DNA of 64,000 bases from NCBI RefSeq assembly GCF_024679095.1, contig NC_066544.1:5705024-5769023 (forward strand), given 5' to 3'. Shown piece by piece: positions 45,476 through 56,624 of the stretch; position 1 is the stretch's first letter; each line of letters begins with the position of its first letter. The DNA is from Eriocheir sinensis. Taxonomy: Eukaryota > Arthropoda > Malacostraca > Decapoda > Varunidae. The notes under the pieces were generated by a model. That model did no database searches, was not told the DNA's origin, and saw only the letters and a program-made list of their open reading frames with translations. Made by a program: the position numbers and the translations under genes.

Positions 45476-46200
45476 CAGGTGTACCTTCCCCTTAACGCAC
45501 CCCTCGCTTACTCCTCCTCACCTGCCTCTCCCCTCCTTCCTTACTTCTTTCCTCTCTTCCTCTTTTCTTTTTGTCTTTTTCTTCTCCCTCTTTCAGAAGC
45601 GTTTAAGTTAGTGTTTTCATATACTTCTACCTCCCTTCTCTTTTTTCCTTTTTTCTCTCCTCTTTTTTTTTCCCTCTTCTACCTCCCTCCTCCTTTCTTT
45701 TCTCCCTTCATTCCTCTCTTTCCATTCTCGATCAACTCTTCCCTCTTTCTCACCCAGCTCTCCTCCCTTCCTTCCGCTCTTCCCTTCTTCTGCTCACCTA
45801 GCTCTCCCATCCTTTCATTATTCCTTTTCATTCCTTCTTCTCCTCAAGCTCTCCTCTCTCCTCCCTCTTTTCTCTTTTCTTCTCACACCTAGACATCCTT
45901 TCCTTCCTTCCTATTTTCACCTTTTCTGTTTGCCTAGATGTTCTCTCCGTTTTATCCTTCTTCCTCTCCTCTTTTCTTTTTCCTATTTTCTCTCCTCTTT
46001 TTTCCTCCTCATCTACCTCCCTCCTTTCTTTTCTCCCTTCATTCCTCTCTTTCCTGTCTTTCTTCCTTTCAATCCTTCCTCAATCAACTCTTCCCCCCTT
46101 TCTCCTGTCTACAACTTCTCACTTCACCCTTCCCTTCTTCCTCCCCTTTCCCACTCCATCTCTACTCTTCAAATCCTTCTCCTATACAACATTCCCTCTA
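45476..46200. repeat. polypyrimidine block with diverged internal duplication
   Basis: C/T-rich. CTACCTCCCTCCTTTCTTTTCTCCCTTCATTCCTC near 45685 recurs near 46013 with its flanks, so the block contains a ~330-bp duplication. Confidence 0.8.
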
Positions 46201-46299
46201 AAAAAAAGGTACTTCCCTCTCTGTCTGTCTGTCTGTCTGTCTCTCTGAAGAAGAAAAAATAGAAGTAGATGTCGAACGGAGGCAAAAGAGGCGGCGGCG

Positions 46300-46330
46300 G
46301 AGGAGGAGGAGGAGGAGGAGGAGGAGGAAG
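46300..46330. repeat. (GGA)n microsatellite
   Basis: GGA run, preceded by a (TCTG)n run at 46221-46240. Confidence 0.93.
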
Positions 46331-46451
46331 AGAAAGAGCATCAGGAGTGGGATGATCAAGCCATTAAACACTCTTGTCAAGTAGCGTTGAACCCCACAAG
46401 CAATTTCACTTCACCTTATACGCGACGAAGCTATGCCGGACAAGCCTTTAA

Positions 46452-46589
<138 letters not shown>

Positions 46590-46679
46590 AATTATATTTG
46601 CTCAGACGAAGATATTTATCACCTCGCTTTCTTATCTCCTGACGGCGCCGCGGCAGATCGAAGCAACAGGCGAATGGCA

Positions 46680-47420
46680 AGCAGGAGCGGGATAAGAAAA
46701 GGAAAAAAGAAAGAAACACTGAAAAGCGGCGATAGCGAAAGGAGATAAGGATGTAAATGACGGGACGTTGGTCAAGGGGAAAGAGGAAGAGAGTGGGAGG
46801 GAGTGGGAGATGAAGAAAGGAAGAGAAAGGATGCGTGGTGAGGTGGAAAGGACGTGAGAGGGAAGGGCGGAGAAAAAGCGGAAGGGAGGATGAAGATGAA
46901 TGGAAAAGAAGGGGAAGGACGGAAGGCAGGAAGGAAGGAGGGAAGGAAGGAAGAGAGGAAGGAAGGTAAGAAATTAGGAAAAAAATAAGAAATGAAGGAA
47001 GAAAGGAAGGTAAGGAAAGAAATAATGAAAGAAAGAAGATAGGCAAGAAAGAAGAGTGGAAGGGAGGAAGGAAAGCGGAAGGGAGGATGCAGATGAATGG
47101 AAAAGAAGGAGAAGGAAGGAAGGAAGGAAGGAAGGAGTGAAGAAAAGAAGAGAGGAAGGAAGGAAAGAAATTAGGAAAAAATAAGAAATGAAGGAAGAAA
47201 GGAATGTAAGAAATAATGAAAGAAAAAAGATAGGCAAGAAAGAAAAGTGGAAGAATAGAAAAGGAAGACCAGACAACAGACGAAGAAGGAAAAGAGAATA
47301 ATGAATAATGAAGTAGAAGAGAAAGACGTGAGATGGAAGGGGAGGGGAGAAAGTACTCGACAGGAATGACATGAAGAGAAGAAGAAACCAAAAGAAAAAG
47401 AAAAGAAAACAACACAAAAA
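46680..47420. repeat. polypurine block with a ~199-bp tandem duplication
   Basis: GCGGAAGGGAGGATG occurs at about 46876 and 47075, followed in both by AAGATGAATGGAAAAGAAGG-like sequence, GGAAGGAAGG runs and GATAGGCAAGAAAGAA. Confidence 0.85.
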
Positions 47421-47429
47421 CAATACCCA

Positions 47430-48685
47430 TTATATTTCCTCCTCCCTCCCTTTTCCCTTCCCCCATCACTAGTAACAGAAATTAAAGACAATAAAGATAA
47501 AACACCCCTTCCCCTTCCTTCCCCCTTTCCCCTTCCCTCCATCACAACACCCCTTCCCCTTCCTTCCCCCTTTCTCCTTCCCTCCATCACAACACCCCTT
47601 CCCCTTCCATCTCCCTTTCCCCTTCCCTCCATCACAACACCCCTTCCCCTTCCATCTCCCTTTCCCCTTCCCTCCATCACAACATCCCTTCCCCTTCCAT
47701 CTCCTTTCCCTTCCCTCCATCACAACACCCCTTCCCCTTCCATCTCCCTTTCCCCTTCCCTCCATCACAACACCCCTTCCCCTTCCATCTCCCTTTCCCC
47801 TTCCCTCCATCACAACACCCCTTCCCCTTCCATCCCCCTTTCCCCTTCCCTCCATCACAACACCCCTTCCCCTTCCATCACCCTTTCCCCTTCCCTCCAT
47901 CACAACACCCCTTCCCCTTCCAACCCCCTTTACCCATCCCTCCATCACAACACCTTCCCCTTCCATCCCCTTCCCCTTCCCTCCATCAGAACACTTCGTG
48001 CCCTTCCATCTCCCTTTCCCCTTCCCTCCATCACAACATCCCTTCCCCTTCCATCCCCCTTTCCCCTTCCCTCCATCACAACACCCCTTCCCCTTCCATC
48101 TCCCTTTCCCCTTCCCTCCATCACAACACCCCTTCCCCTTCCAACTCCCTTTCCCCTTCCCACCAACACAACACCCCTTCCCCTTCCTTCCCCTCCCCTT
48201 CCCTACATCACAACACCCCTTCCCCTTCCTTCCCTCTTTCCCCTTCCCTCCATCACAACACCCCTTCCCTTTCCTTCCCCCTTTCCCCTTCCCTCCATCA
48301 CAACACCCCTTCCCCTTCCATCCCCCTTTCCCCTTCCCCTTCCATCCTCCTTTCCCCTTCCCTCCATCACAACACCCCTTCCCCTTCCATCCTTTCCCTT
48401 CCCTCCATCACAACAACCCTTCCCTTCCATCTCCCTTTCCCTTCCCTCCATCACAACACCCTTCCCCTTCCATCTCCCTTTCCCCTTCCCTCCATCACAA
48501 CACCCCTTCCCCTTCCATCTCCCTTTCCCCTTCCCTCCATCACAACATCCCTTCCCCTTCCATCCCTCTTCCCCCTTCCCTCCATCACAACACCCCTTCC
48601 CCTTCCACCCCCCTTTCCCCTTCCCTCCATCACAACACCCCTTCCCCTTCCATCCCCCTTTCCCCTTCCCTCCGTCAGTAGTAAC
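47430..48685. repeat. 45-bp minisatellite, about 27 units
   Basis: Head-to-tail CCCTCCATCACAACACCCCT then TCCCCTTCCATCTCCCTTTC units with small substitutions and a few shortened units. Because the period is 15 codons, the minus strand stays open with a Gly/Lys/Arg-rich [15 protein letters not shown] repeat over long stretches, but indels break the frame several times. Not considered a gene. Confidence 0.95.
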
Positions 48686-48845
48686 TCATCAAAGGGAAGC
48701 AGTAATGAGTAAACTCCTTCCTGCTGGGCTGTCGAGGGCGGCCGCTAACAGCCAATTAGGTGGTACGATTGAGACTAAACGAGGGGTCAGGGCGGGCGTG
48801 GCGGGGGGCGCTGGTGAGGAGATACAGGAGCCCGATAAGGATCTA
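48686..48845. other. unique GC-rich spacer
   Basis: Mixed sequence including CAATTAGGTGG; no coding support. Confidence 0.4.
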
Positions 48846-49146
48846 GGGGGGGAGGGGAGGGGGAAGGGGGAGAGGAGAGGAGAGGAGAGGAGAAGAGAGG
48901 AGAGAGCGGGAGAGGGGGGAGGGTATATACGTAGGGTAAGACAGACAAACACACACACACACACACACACACAAGCGGATAGAGAGACTGAAGAAGTGGA
49001 AGAGGAGCATTGGCAGGAGGAGGAGGAAAAAAGATAGTGAGAAGGGGGAAGAGGAGGAGTAGGAGGAGGAGGGGGAGGTGGAGGAGGAGGGAGGAGGAGG
49101 GGGAGGTGGAGGAGGAGGGAGAGGAGGAGGAGGAGGAGGAGGAGGT
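48846..49146. repeat. polypurine block with (GGA)n and a (CA)11 run
   Basis: GGAGAGGAGAGG at 48860-48900, CA at 48952-48973, then GGAGG arrays to 49146. Confidence 0.9.
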
Positions 49147-49199
49147 TTGTATATAAGGAAGAGGTGACAAAAGTAATGAGCAAATGTTAAGAGAATATA

Positions 49200-50190
49200 A
49201 ACTAGGCGAAGATGAAGAGGAGGGGCGAACAAGACGTGTGTGACAAGCTTAAGAAGAGACTGACGAAAGTATAAGACAAGGTTGGTGACGCGGAGACAGG
49301 GCGAGATAAGATGCAGGTGAAGCGAGAATAGAAAATAATAATAAAAAAATAAGAACATAAGTCAACAAAGAAAAATATAACGTAAAAACAATGAAGACAA
49401 CAAATTCCCTGAAACAATAAAACGAAAATTAAACCAACGTGATCAAAGAGTGCATCAAGACACCTCTCCACCCGAAATTGACCTCTCTTTTGGCCCCTCT
49501 TTACTTTTGTCTGTTATGGGAGCGGTGAGCAGCGGCCATTTTTTTCCTCTGCACTCTTTTTGTTGCCCTTGAGCCGTCTCCTTTGCTGTAAAAAAAATAA
49601 TGTCCAAAAATACTGGAGCGATAAATGAAGAGGGATGAGAAGAAAATAAGAAAATAAGTCGACAATGAAAAATATAATGCAAAAAAGTAAGAAAAAACAA
49701 ATTCCCTGTAACCATAAAACGAAAAGGAAACTAAAGCTGATCAAATTATGTCCAAAACTACTTGTGAGCGATAAATGAAGAGAGATAAGAAGAAAATAAG
49801 AAAATAAGTTGCCAAAGAAAAGATGATGTAAAAGAAGACACGCATGATAAAGAAAAAAACAAAAACAAAATCCCTATAAAGCGGAAAGGAAAACCAAAGT
49901 GATGTAATATCGTAAAAGAGAAATCACAAGCGAGAAAGGAAGAGTGAAAATAAAATGAAAATAAAAACAGATGAGTCGAAAAGGAAGAAAAGCTTAATGT
50001 AAAAGAAGAAATGCATGAAAAAAGAAAGAAAAAAAACGACTTCCTTATGAATTAAACGTAAAGATAACCCAAAGTGATCGAATAATGTATAAAAATAATC
50101 ATAAGCGAGAAAGAGACAATAACAAAATAACAAAAATGAGTCGAAAAAATAATACAAAAAAGAAAACACGATGATTAAACTTCCTCATAA
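49200..50190. repeat. ~150-bp AT-rich tandem array, about six diverged units
   Basis: Units share ACAAATTCCCTGTAACCATA, AACGAAAAGGAAAC, GATCAAATTATGTCCAAAA, GAGCGATAAATGAAGAG and AAGAAAATAAG. The third unit is interrupted at 49446-49593 by a LINE 3' end. Confidence 0.85.
49446..49593 (+). mobile_element. Jockey-like LINE 3' end inserted in the 150-bp array
   Basis: Begins with the coding tail (AAGACACCTCTCCACCCGAA then ATTGACCTCTCTTTTGGCCC), then GAGCGGTGAGCAGCGGCCATTT and TTGCCCTTGAGCCGTCTCC, and ends TTTGCTGTAAAAAAAATAA. It is almost identical to the same segment at 13213-13350. The array unit resumes directly after the A tail. Confidence 0.9.
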
Positions 50191-50195
50191 AAAAA

Positions 50196-50487
50196 TCAAG
50201 AGTTATCTAATAATGTCCAAAAAAATCAATGGATGCAATACATTTAACATGACAAGCAAAGACCAGCACTCACCTTACCTGACCTACCCTAATCAAACTT
50301 TCACTACCTGTTCATCAGCCTGTTTCCTCACCTCACCTGATCAAGAGCTATCTAATAATGCCAAAAAAAAAATCAATAGATACAATTTATTTAATATGTC
50401 AAGCAAAGACCAAAACGATCCCCACCTGACCTACCTTAATTAAACTCTCATTACCTGTCCATCAGCCTGCTTCCTCACCTCACCTGA
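50196..50487. repeat. ~145-bp tandem duplication, two units
   Basis: TCAAGAGTTATCTAATAATG (50197) and TCAAGAGCTATCTAATAATG (50340) start two copies, each ending CAGCCTGTTTCCTCACCTCA or CAGCCTGCTTCCTCACCTCA. Confidence 0.92.
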
Positions 50488-51340
50488 TTGTCCTAGAGAA
50501 TCAAGAACCTCAGAAACAGGACGCTTAAGGTTCGTCCCCGAGCGATGAGTGAGTGAGCTTTTAATAAGACGCCAACTCGAGTCAGCTCCATAAGGTCTCC
50601 GCGACAAGCCATCACTCACTCCCACTCCGCCTGCATCCATTAGCGCTAAAGGTAAAGGCTGGACCGTCCCCAAGGTGTCGTCGCCCTTAGCAGACCACAA
50701 AGACGCAGTTGAGGTTTGTGTTGACGTCGAGGAAGCAAAATAAATGTACAAAGAGCAAACACACACACTTAAGGATCGCAATATATATAAACTTCAAGGT
50801 CTCTGTCACTACCTCTTCCAGTTTTTTCTATCTATCTGTCTATCTGTTTATCTATTTATCTATCTTTTTCTTTGATGATATACAAGCAAGACTTACCGGC
50901 AACTTAAACTTTAGCATGCACTGGAAATTGTCGCCATCCCAAAATTTCAACTGGGACCATTAAAACCACCACCATCACCATCACCACCGACACCATTATC
51001 ATCACATCCACCATGCACCATCATCATCACCAACACCACCATCACCTGCACCATCATCTTCCCCACCATCGCCACAGGACACCAGCGATTGATTGAGTGA
51101 GTACAAGTTAGTGAGCGAGATTGTTTACCTAACGCCGCCACAGGAGCACTTTTTGAGATTAATATATAATAGCTTACCTCTTGAAACCACTAGCCACCAA
51201 GCGCTACCTAGACGGAGGACAGGATGAACGAAAAATGAAAATAAACCACAAGACATATGTTAACTAAAAATGAGGAAAAAGTTAAAAGATTAGCTATAGG
51301 CACAGAAAACAGGTGCAAAAGGAGCAATAAATATAAAGTT
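50488..51340. other. unique sequence with a (CAC)n stretch; no convincing gene
   Basis: 50490-50760 is non-repetitive; the minus strand is open for 113 codons across it (includes GDDTLGTVQPLPLALMDAGG) with no recognised domain. CAC/ATC repeats occur at 50965-51060. I would not call a gene without transcript support. Confidence 0.35.
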
Positions 51341-51351
51341 ATCGCAGTACA

Positions 51352-51708
51352 GGTGGCGGTGGCCGAGTAGTAAGGGCTTAGACGTGGTGATTTCGAGGAC
51401 CCGTGTTTGAGGCCCAAGGCAACTAGCTGGCAATCTTAACCCATCGTGGAGCGGCGGAGGACCCCCATGCTGTCCAGATCTTGAACCAACTCTAAACTTT
51501 AGCGACTTTGGTCAAGATGAGTCCTGGGGTGCAGCATGAGCCAAGCAAGAGTTCAAATTAGAGTAGACTGAAGATCTGGACAGCATGTGGGCAGACTTTG
51601 GTTACTCGGTTATGAAACTGCCAGCTGGTTACGGCAAAACTTAAACCCAAGTCTTCAGCATCACCAAGTCAGCTGATTGCTTGGCCACTACCTCTTCTTT
51701 GTTTCCTT
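51352..51708. mobile_element. palindromic pair of tRNA-derived SINEs
   Basis: Plus strand from 51352: GGCGGTGGCCGAGTAGTAAGG (A-box-like) and CCGTGTTTGAGGCC (B-box-like), resembling the head of a Ser/Leu-type tRNA, then AACTAGCTGGCAATCTTAACC and CATGCTGTCCAGATCTT. The minus strand from 51708 reads the same order: GGTAGTGGCCAAGCAATCAGC, GACTTGGGTTTAAG, AACCAGCTGGCAGTTTCATAACC, CATGCTGTCCAGATCTT. The copies meet tail to tail near 51530 with almost no spacer. Neither head is a functional tRNA. Confidence 0.75.
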
Positions 51709-52285
51709 GTTTTCGTTTTCTTTCTACTTTGATCCGTCTGAGAGCTTTTGTTTATTTACGTGTTATTCTTTCTCCCTTATTTGGCTCCTCTTATATCACA
51801 ACAGCCACTTAAAGCAAAATTCACCGTGTCACTAACAAGCTGGGGCGGACGACCAGGCCCCACAAGAGTGTTTACTGGGCTATGGGCTGCACATAAAATA
51901 TAAACAAGCAAAAGAAACGGATAAGTAAAACGAATCATCCACGAAATTGAAACCGAGGTAAACAGAAGGAAGACATAAGTGTGAATGAAGACAGCTCTTG
52001 AACACTGAACAAATACGTAGAAAAAGTAAAAAGCAAAAGACAGAATGAGAAAACTGAGCTAACAGATGTCAGTTTTCACCGCCACGCCTCGGGGCCGCGG
52101 CGACGGTCCTCATTTGTGACTCATTCCCGCGGACCGTAATTGACACGCTGGACCATCACTCATGCGGCCACAATCAGAGTCGTCCCGTCATGCTTCCCTT
52201 TGTCCCCCGCGAGGCTGCTGACGCCTGGCGTGGCCGCGGCGACGCTGAGTGAAGGGGAGATAAACAGCTCCTTGGGAGAAAGGAG
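51709..52285. other. unique sequence, GC-rich at 52080-52260; no gene
   Basis: Mixed sequence. A 78-codon plus-strand frame at 52140 is not convincing. Confidence 0.4.
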
Positions 52286-52289
52286 AGAA

Positions 52290-52800
52290 ACACTCCGATT
52301 TGACTTAAGACGGATGGAGTCAGTTATTACGTCAACAAAACAATATGGAAGGAAGAAAACGCTCCAACTTACCTAAAGACAAGTGATATTAGTTATGGCA
52401 AAGAAATTAAACTGTACAGGGGAAAAATAACCCAATTAGACTTAAGGCGAATGGTATCAGTAATGGCAAAAAATGTGTATGAAAGGAAAACACTACCACT
52501 TAACTTGAGACGAATGGTGTCAGTAATTATGGCAAAAGAAATAAAAACTTTACAGACGGAAAAACACTGCAATTAGCCTTTAGATGACTGGTATTAGTTA
52601 TCAAGGCAAAAAAAAAAAAAGTATGTGTTGAGGGGGAAAACACTACTTTAACTCGGAATGGCATTAGTAATTACGACAAAAAAATAAAACTGTACAGAAG
52701 AAAAACACTGCAATTTGACTTAAAGACGCATGCTATCAATAACAATAAAGATAAATGTATAAAAAGAAAACCTCTCCTGTTTGACTTGAGGAATAGACTC
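52290..52800. repeat. degenerate ~70-130-bp repeat
   Basis: ACTTAAGACGAATGG.(A/G)TCAGTAAT.A.GGCAAAAA-like units recur about seven times (near 52301, 52365, 52440, 52503, 52577, 52650, 52720) with AAACACT(A/G)C(A/C)A between them. Confidence 0.8.
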
Positions 52801-53140
52801 AGATGTATTAAAAAAAAAGTCGCTTCATTCTTTCAAGGTTAAAAAATAAGTCTTCCTGCATCTTTTTACATCTTCGTCTTAAGTTTTTATATTCACTTTT
52901 TAAAAACTCACTAAAACATATTCCCTGGTAAAAGCTTTATGGATTTTTACATTCCTGCTCACTATATTTTAACGTTTTTACTGTTTTTATCCTCCTCGGG
53001 GCCTTATCGTCGCAGTCAGCGGGTTAGAAAGACAGACACATTGTATGTCATATAAATAACCAGAATAAAAATGCTTTTAACATTTTATACGATAAAAAGA
53101 ATGAACACGTAAATCTATTATTCTTTGCAATGCTGAGGAA

Positions 53141-53142
<2 letters not shown>

Positions 53143-53233
<91 letters not shown>
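53143..53233. repeat. (GT)45 microsatellite
   Basis: 91 bp of GT. Then (AAAC)n at 53291-53318 and (CAGA)n at 53368-53385. Confidence 0.98.
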
Positions 53234-53236
<3 letters not shown>

Positions 53237-53544
53237 ATGTGTGTGAATACAAATGCAATGGGCGAGGTGGACGACCGACAGGGATATACAACAAACAAAA
53301 CAAACAAACAAACAAACAGACAGAGAGACCAGTAACGTACACGAGGCAGACCATGACAGACAAGATAGACAGACAGACAGACAAATAATATAACATGGAC
53401 AGAACGACAGACAGCAGTACACACACGCACACACACACAAATAAAACACGCACCTGAGTCCACGCACCAGGTATCCGAAAAATGTGTACCTGTCGACTAT
53501 ACCTGCTGGCGGCGACGGTGCTTCTGACGACCGACATATCTTCC

Positions 53545-54870
53545 CTTCCTCACCCCTCTCCCATTCCTTCTCCCCGCTCCCCATCTTCTCCCCTCTCCCC
53601 TCTCCCATTCCTTCTCCCCGCTCCCCATATTCTCCCCTCTCCCCTCTCACCTTCCTCCCCTCTCCCACTCCTTTTCCCCGCTCCCCATACTCTCCCCACT
53701 CCTACTCCCTATTCCCTCCCATTCTCTCTCCCATTTCCTCTCCCCTTATCTCAAATTGCCCCTTCTCCCTTCTCATTCCTTCCTTCTCGTCTTCATTCTG
53801 TTCCATTCTTTTCTTTGTTTCTTCTCTTCTGTCTTCCATGTCTCCTTTCTCCTCTTATAATCCCTCTATTCTCTTCTCATTTCTCTTTCGGCGTTGGTTC
53901 TTCTCTCATTCTTTCTCCTCTCCATTCTGTCTTATATTCTCTTTTGTTACTCGTGTCTCATTCGTCTCTCCTCTCCTTTTTCCCTTGTCTCTTTTCTCCT
54001 CCATTCTCTCTCCTTTTCCCTCATCCGTTATTTTCCTTCATTTCCATTTTGTCATCTTTCGTCTCTCTTCTTTTGTTTTTTCTTCTCCCTCCTTTCTCTC
54101 TCCTCTCAGTCCTCACCTTTTCTCTCCGTTCCCTTTTCTATTCTACTCCCTCCCCCCATCTCTCACATTCCTTTTCTTCTCTCCATAAACCATTTCATCT
54201 CTGCTCCCCTCTGCTATTTCCTCTTTCCCCATCTCCTATTCTCTCTCTTCTCCCCTCTTATATTACTTCCCACATCTTTCCTCTCTCATTCACCTTTGCT
54301 ATCATTGCTCTTCTATTCTCTCTCATTTCCTTTCCTTTTCTACTCGTCACTTATTTCCTCTCCTCTATCTCCTTACCTCCCTTATCATTTCCCCTCTTTA
54401 CCCCTCCATCTCCTATTCTCTTTCTTCTTTCCTCTTATATTGCCTCACACATTTTTCCTCTCATTCACCTTTGCTATCATTGCTCTTCTATTCTCTCTCA
54501 TTTCCTTTCCTTTTCTACTCGTCACCTATTTCCTCTCCTCCATCTACTTACCTCCCTTATCATTTCCCCCTTTTCCCCCTCCATCTCCTGTTCCTTCATC
54601 GCTCTTCTATCCTCTCTCATTTATTCCCCTCTTCTACTCGTCATTCCTCTCCTCTATCTCCTTACCTCTCTTATCATTTCCCCTCTTTCCCCTTCCATCT
54701 TCTGTTCCTTCTGATTCCCTCACACGACGCATCCCCTTTCTCCTCTCCTCTTCCGTCCCTTCAATGCCCTCTTCTAAGCCCCTGTTCCTATTCTTAAACT
54801 ACCACATATCCTTTCCTCAAGCACTTTTACTTTCAATTCCCACTCCTATTTTATCCTAGCCTCCCTCTAA
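53545..54870. repeat. 1.3-kb polypyrimidine block with internal repeats
   Basis: C/T-dominated. CTCTCCCATTCCTTCTCCCC units at 53555-53720. A ~185-bp duplication (CACCTTTGCTATCATTGCTC at about 54291 and 54467, both followed by TTCTATTCTCTCTCATTTCC). The 410-codon frame is compositional. Confidence 0.88.
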
Positions 54871-54895
54871 GTTACCTCCCATATCCTTTGCTTTT

Positions 54896-54985
54896 TTTTT
54901 TTACAACAAAGGAGACAGCTCAAGGGCTCAAAAAAAGGAAACAATAATAAAAAAATGCCCGCTACTCGCTGCTCCTATCTCCTAC
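54896..54985 (-). mobile_element. Jockey-like LINE 3' terminus
   Basis: ACAACAAAGGAGACAGCTCA then AGGGCTCAAAAAAAGG and GCCCGCTACTCGCTGCTCC: the reverse complement of the 3' UTR shared with 13300, 45240 and 49500. It sits at the 3' edge of the polypyrimidine block. Confidence 0.9.
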
Positions 54986-55345
54986 CTACCTTTCATCCTC
55001 ACTACCGCTTCTGCTAATGCCTCTACTTACCTCCCCTATACCTCTCATTTCCTCGACTACCATTTCTCTACATTTTATTTCATTTTCATGCTGTCTTTTG
55101 TTTTCTTTTCTGCCTTAACTCTTTCTCATTGTCATTTAAACTCCTCGATTCTCTGTTTCCCTAAAGGTCACTGACTCGCAATTCCTCAAAGACCACATCC
55201 GTCTCCTCCTCCTCCTCCTCCTCCTCCCCGGCCCTCAAGGAAACAGGACACGTGGGTTTTGTCTTCCTTTCCGCCGCGGAGGATTGAGTGGCACGTGTAT
55301 TTATGGCATCCGAGGCACCACTCACTGTACCACGACGCCCACACG
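54986..55345. other. C/T-rich spacer with a (CTC)n run, no gene
   Basis: (CTC)n at 55203-55228; otherwise mixed. Confidence 0.45.
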
Positions 55346-55347
55346 CC

Positions 55348-55398
<51 letters not shown>

Positions 55399-55453
55399 GC
55401 GCGCGATATGTCCTTATTTATGTCATGCCAATCTTTTCTTTGTCCCTTTGCTA

Positions 55454-55501
<48 letters not shown>
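55346..55501. repeat. (CA)23(CG)5 ... (GT)23 inverted microsatellite pair
   Basis: CA at 55350-55396 leading into GCGCGCGCG (55396-55405), 50 bp of unique sequence, then GT at 55456-55501. CA and GT arms can pair as a hairpin. Confidence 0.95.
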
Positions 55502-55505
<4 letters not shown>

Positions 55506-56348
55506 CTCCTTACGTTTAGCTGTCTGTGTATGTCGGTATGTTTCTCTGTTTGTGTGTCTGTCTGTCTGTTTGTCTGTCTTTCTCTCTCTCTCTCTCTCTC
55601 TACCCCTCTCTCTCTTTCTACCCCTCTCCCTCTCTACCTCAATCTTCCCTCCCTCTCCCTCCTTCCCTCCCTCACATCTCCCACATTTGTCTACACACGA
55701 ACCCATCCATCTCTCCCTGTCTCCCCCACCCTCATTACACCCTTTTTTTCGCCCCCATACATATAAATAGCTGCCACAACCTCCTCCCTTCAATGCCGTG
55801 CTCCCTCCCTTCAAACATACATACATTTCTCCGTCCCACATTCCCCCCATTGCTTGCTGTATCCTCTCATCTAAATCGTCTACTGTTCCTTTGCTGGTCA
55901 TTTTCCTTTCTTTTAAATCTACATTCTGATACTTTCTTTCCCCTCAATCGTTACTCTGATTTTTTTTCTTTCTTTTACAACCTTCGTCTGATATTTTCTT
56001 TCCTCTTAAATTCACCTTCCTCTGATAATTTCCCTTCTCTTAAATCACTCTTTTGGCATGATGTGTTTGCCGACCTCTACGCAACGTGCATTGATGTTCG
56101 TGAGTTTGCGTGTTCAGTTTTCGGGTTGTTTGTGTCTCTGTATATCTCTGTGCGTCTCTCTCTGTCAATTAGTTTCTTTGTTACTGTGTCGGTCTTTCTA
56201 TTTGTGAGGATTCCTTTCGTTTTGTGCGTCTGTTTGTCTTTCTATCGATCAGTTTGTCTGGTTGTCTCGCTGGCTGTTTACCCGCCAATCTGTCTCTGTC
56301 TGTCTGTCCAATGAGTTTAACTAGTTTTGTGTTTTTATTTTTCCTTCC

Positions 56349-56352
<4 letters not shown>
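55502..56352. other. C/T-rich then T-rich unique sequence, no gene
   Basis: TCTGTCTGT runs (55555-55580 and around 56290-56310), a short TC run (55581-55600), pyrimidine-rich to 55700. The 262-codon plus frame spanning this is low-complexity and not a gene. Confidence 0.5.
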
Positions 56353-56431
<79 letters not shown>

Positions 56432-56436
56432 GACGA

Positions 56437-56469
<33 letters not shown>
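56353..56469. repeat. (TC)38 and (CA)13 microsatellites
   Basis: TC to 56428, then GATGACGACACACAT and CA to 56469. Confidence 0.98.
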
Positions 56470-56624
56470 GTACACTTACACACGCAATCACACGCCCCGC
56501 CAAGGAGGAGGTTTAGGACGCCGTATTCGTAATGGAACCTAACACTGATTATGCTTGAGTACTCACAGGTGTCGCCACGGGAGACAGACAGACACACAGA
56601 TAAGACAGGCACACGGACAAACAA

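Noticed and set aside
50440..50781. 113-codon minus-strand gene
   Set aside because: Non-repetitive and open, but the first part is low-complexity, there is no recognised domain and part overlaps the 145-bp duplication.
53482..54859. Overlapping plus-strand frames of 234-410 codons
   Set aside because: They are the three phases of one polypyrimidine block (Ser/Leu/Phe/Pro only); all three phases are open, which shows lack of stops rather than coding.
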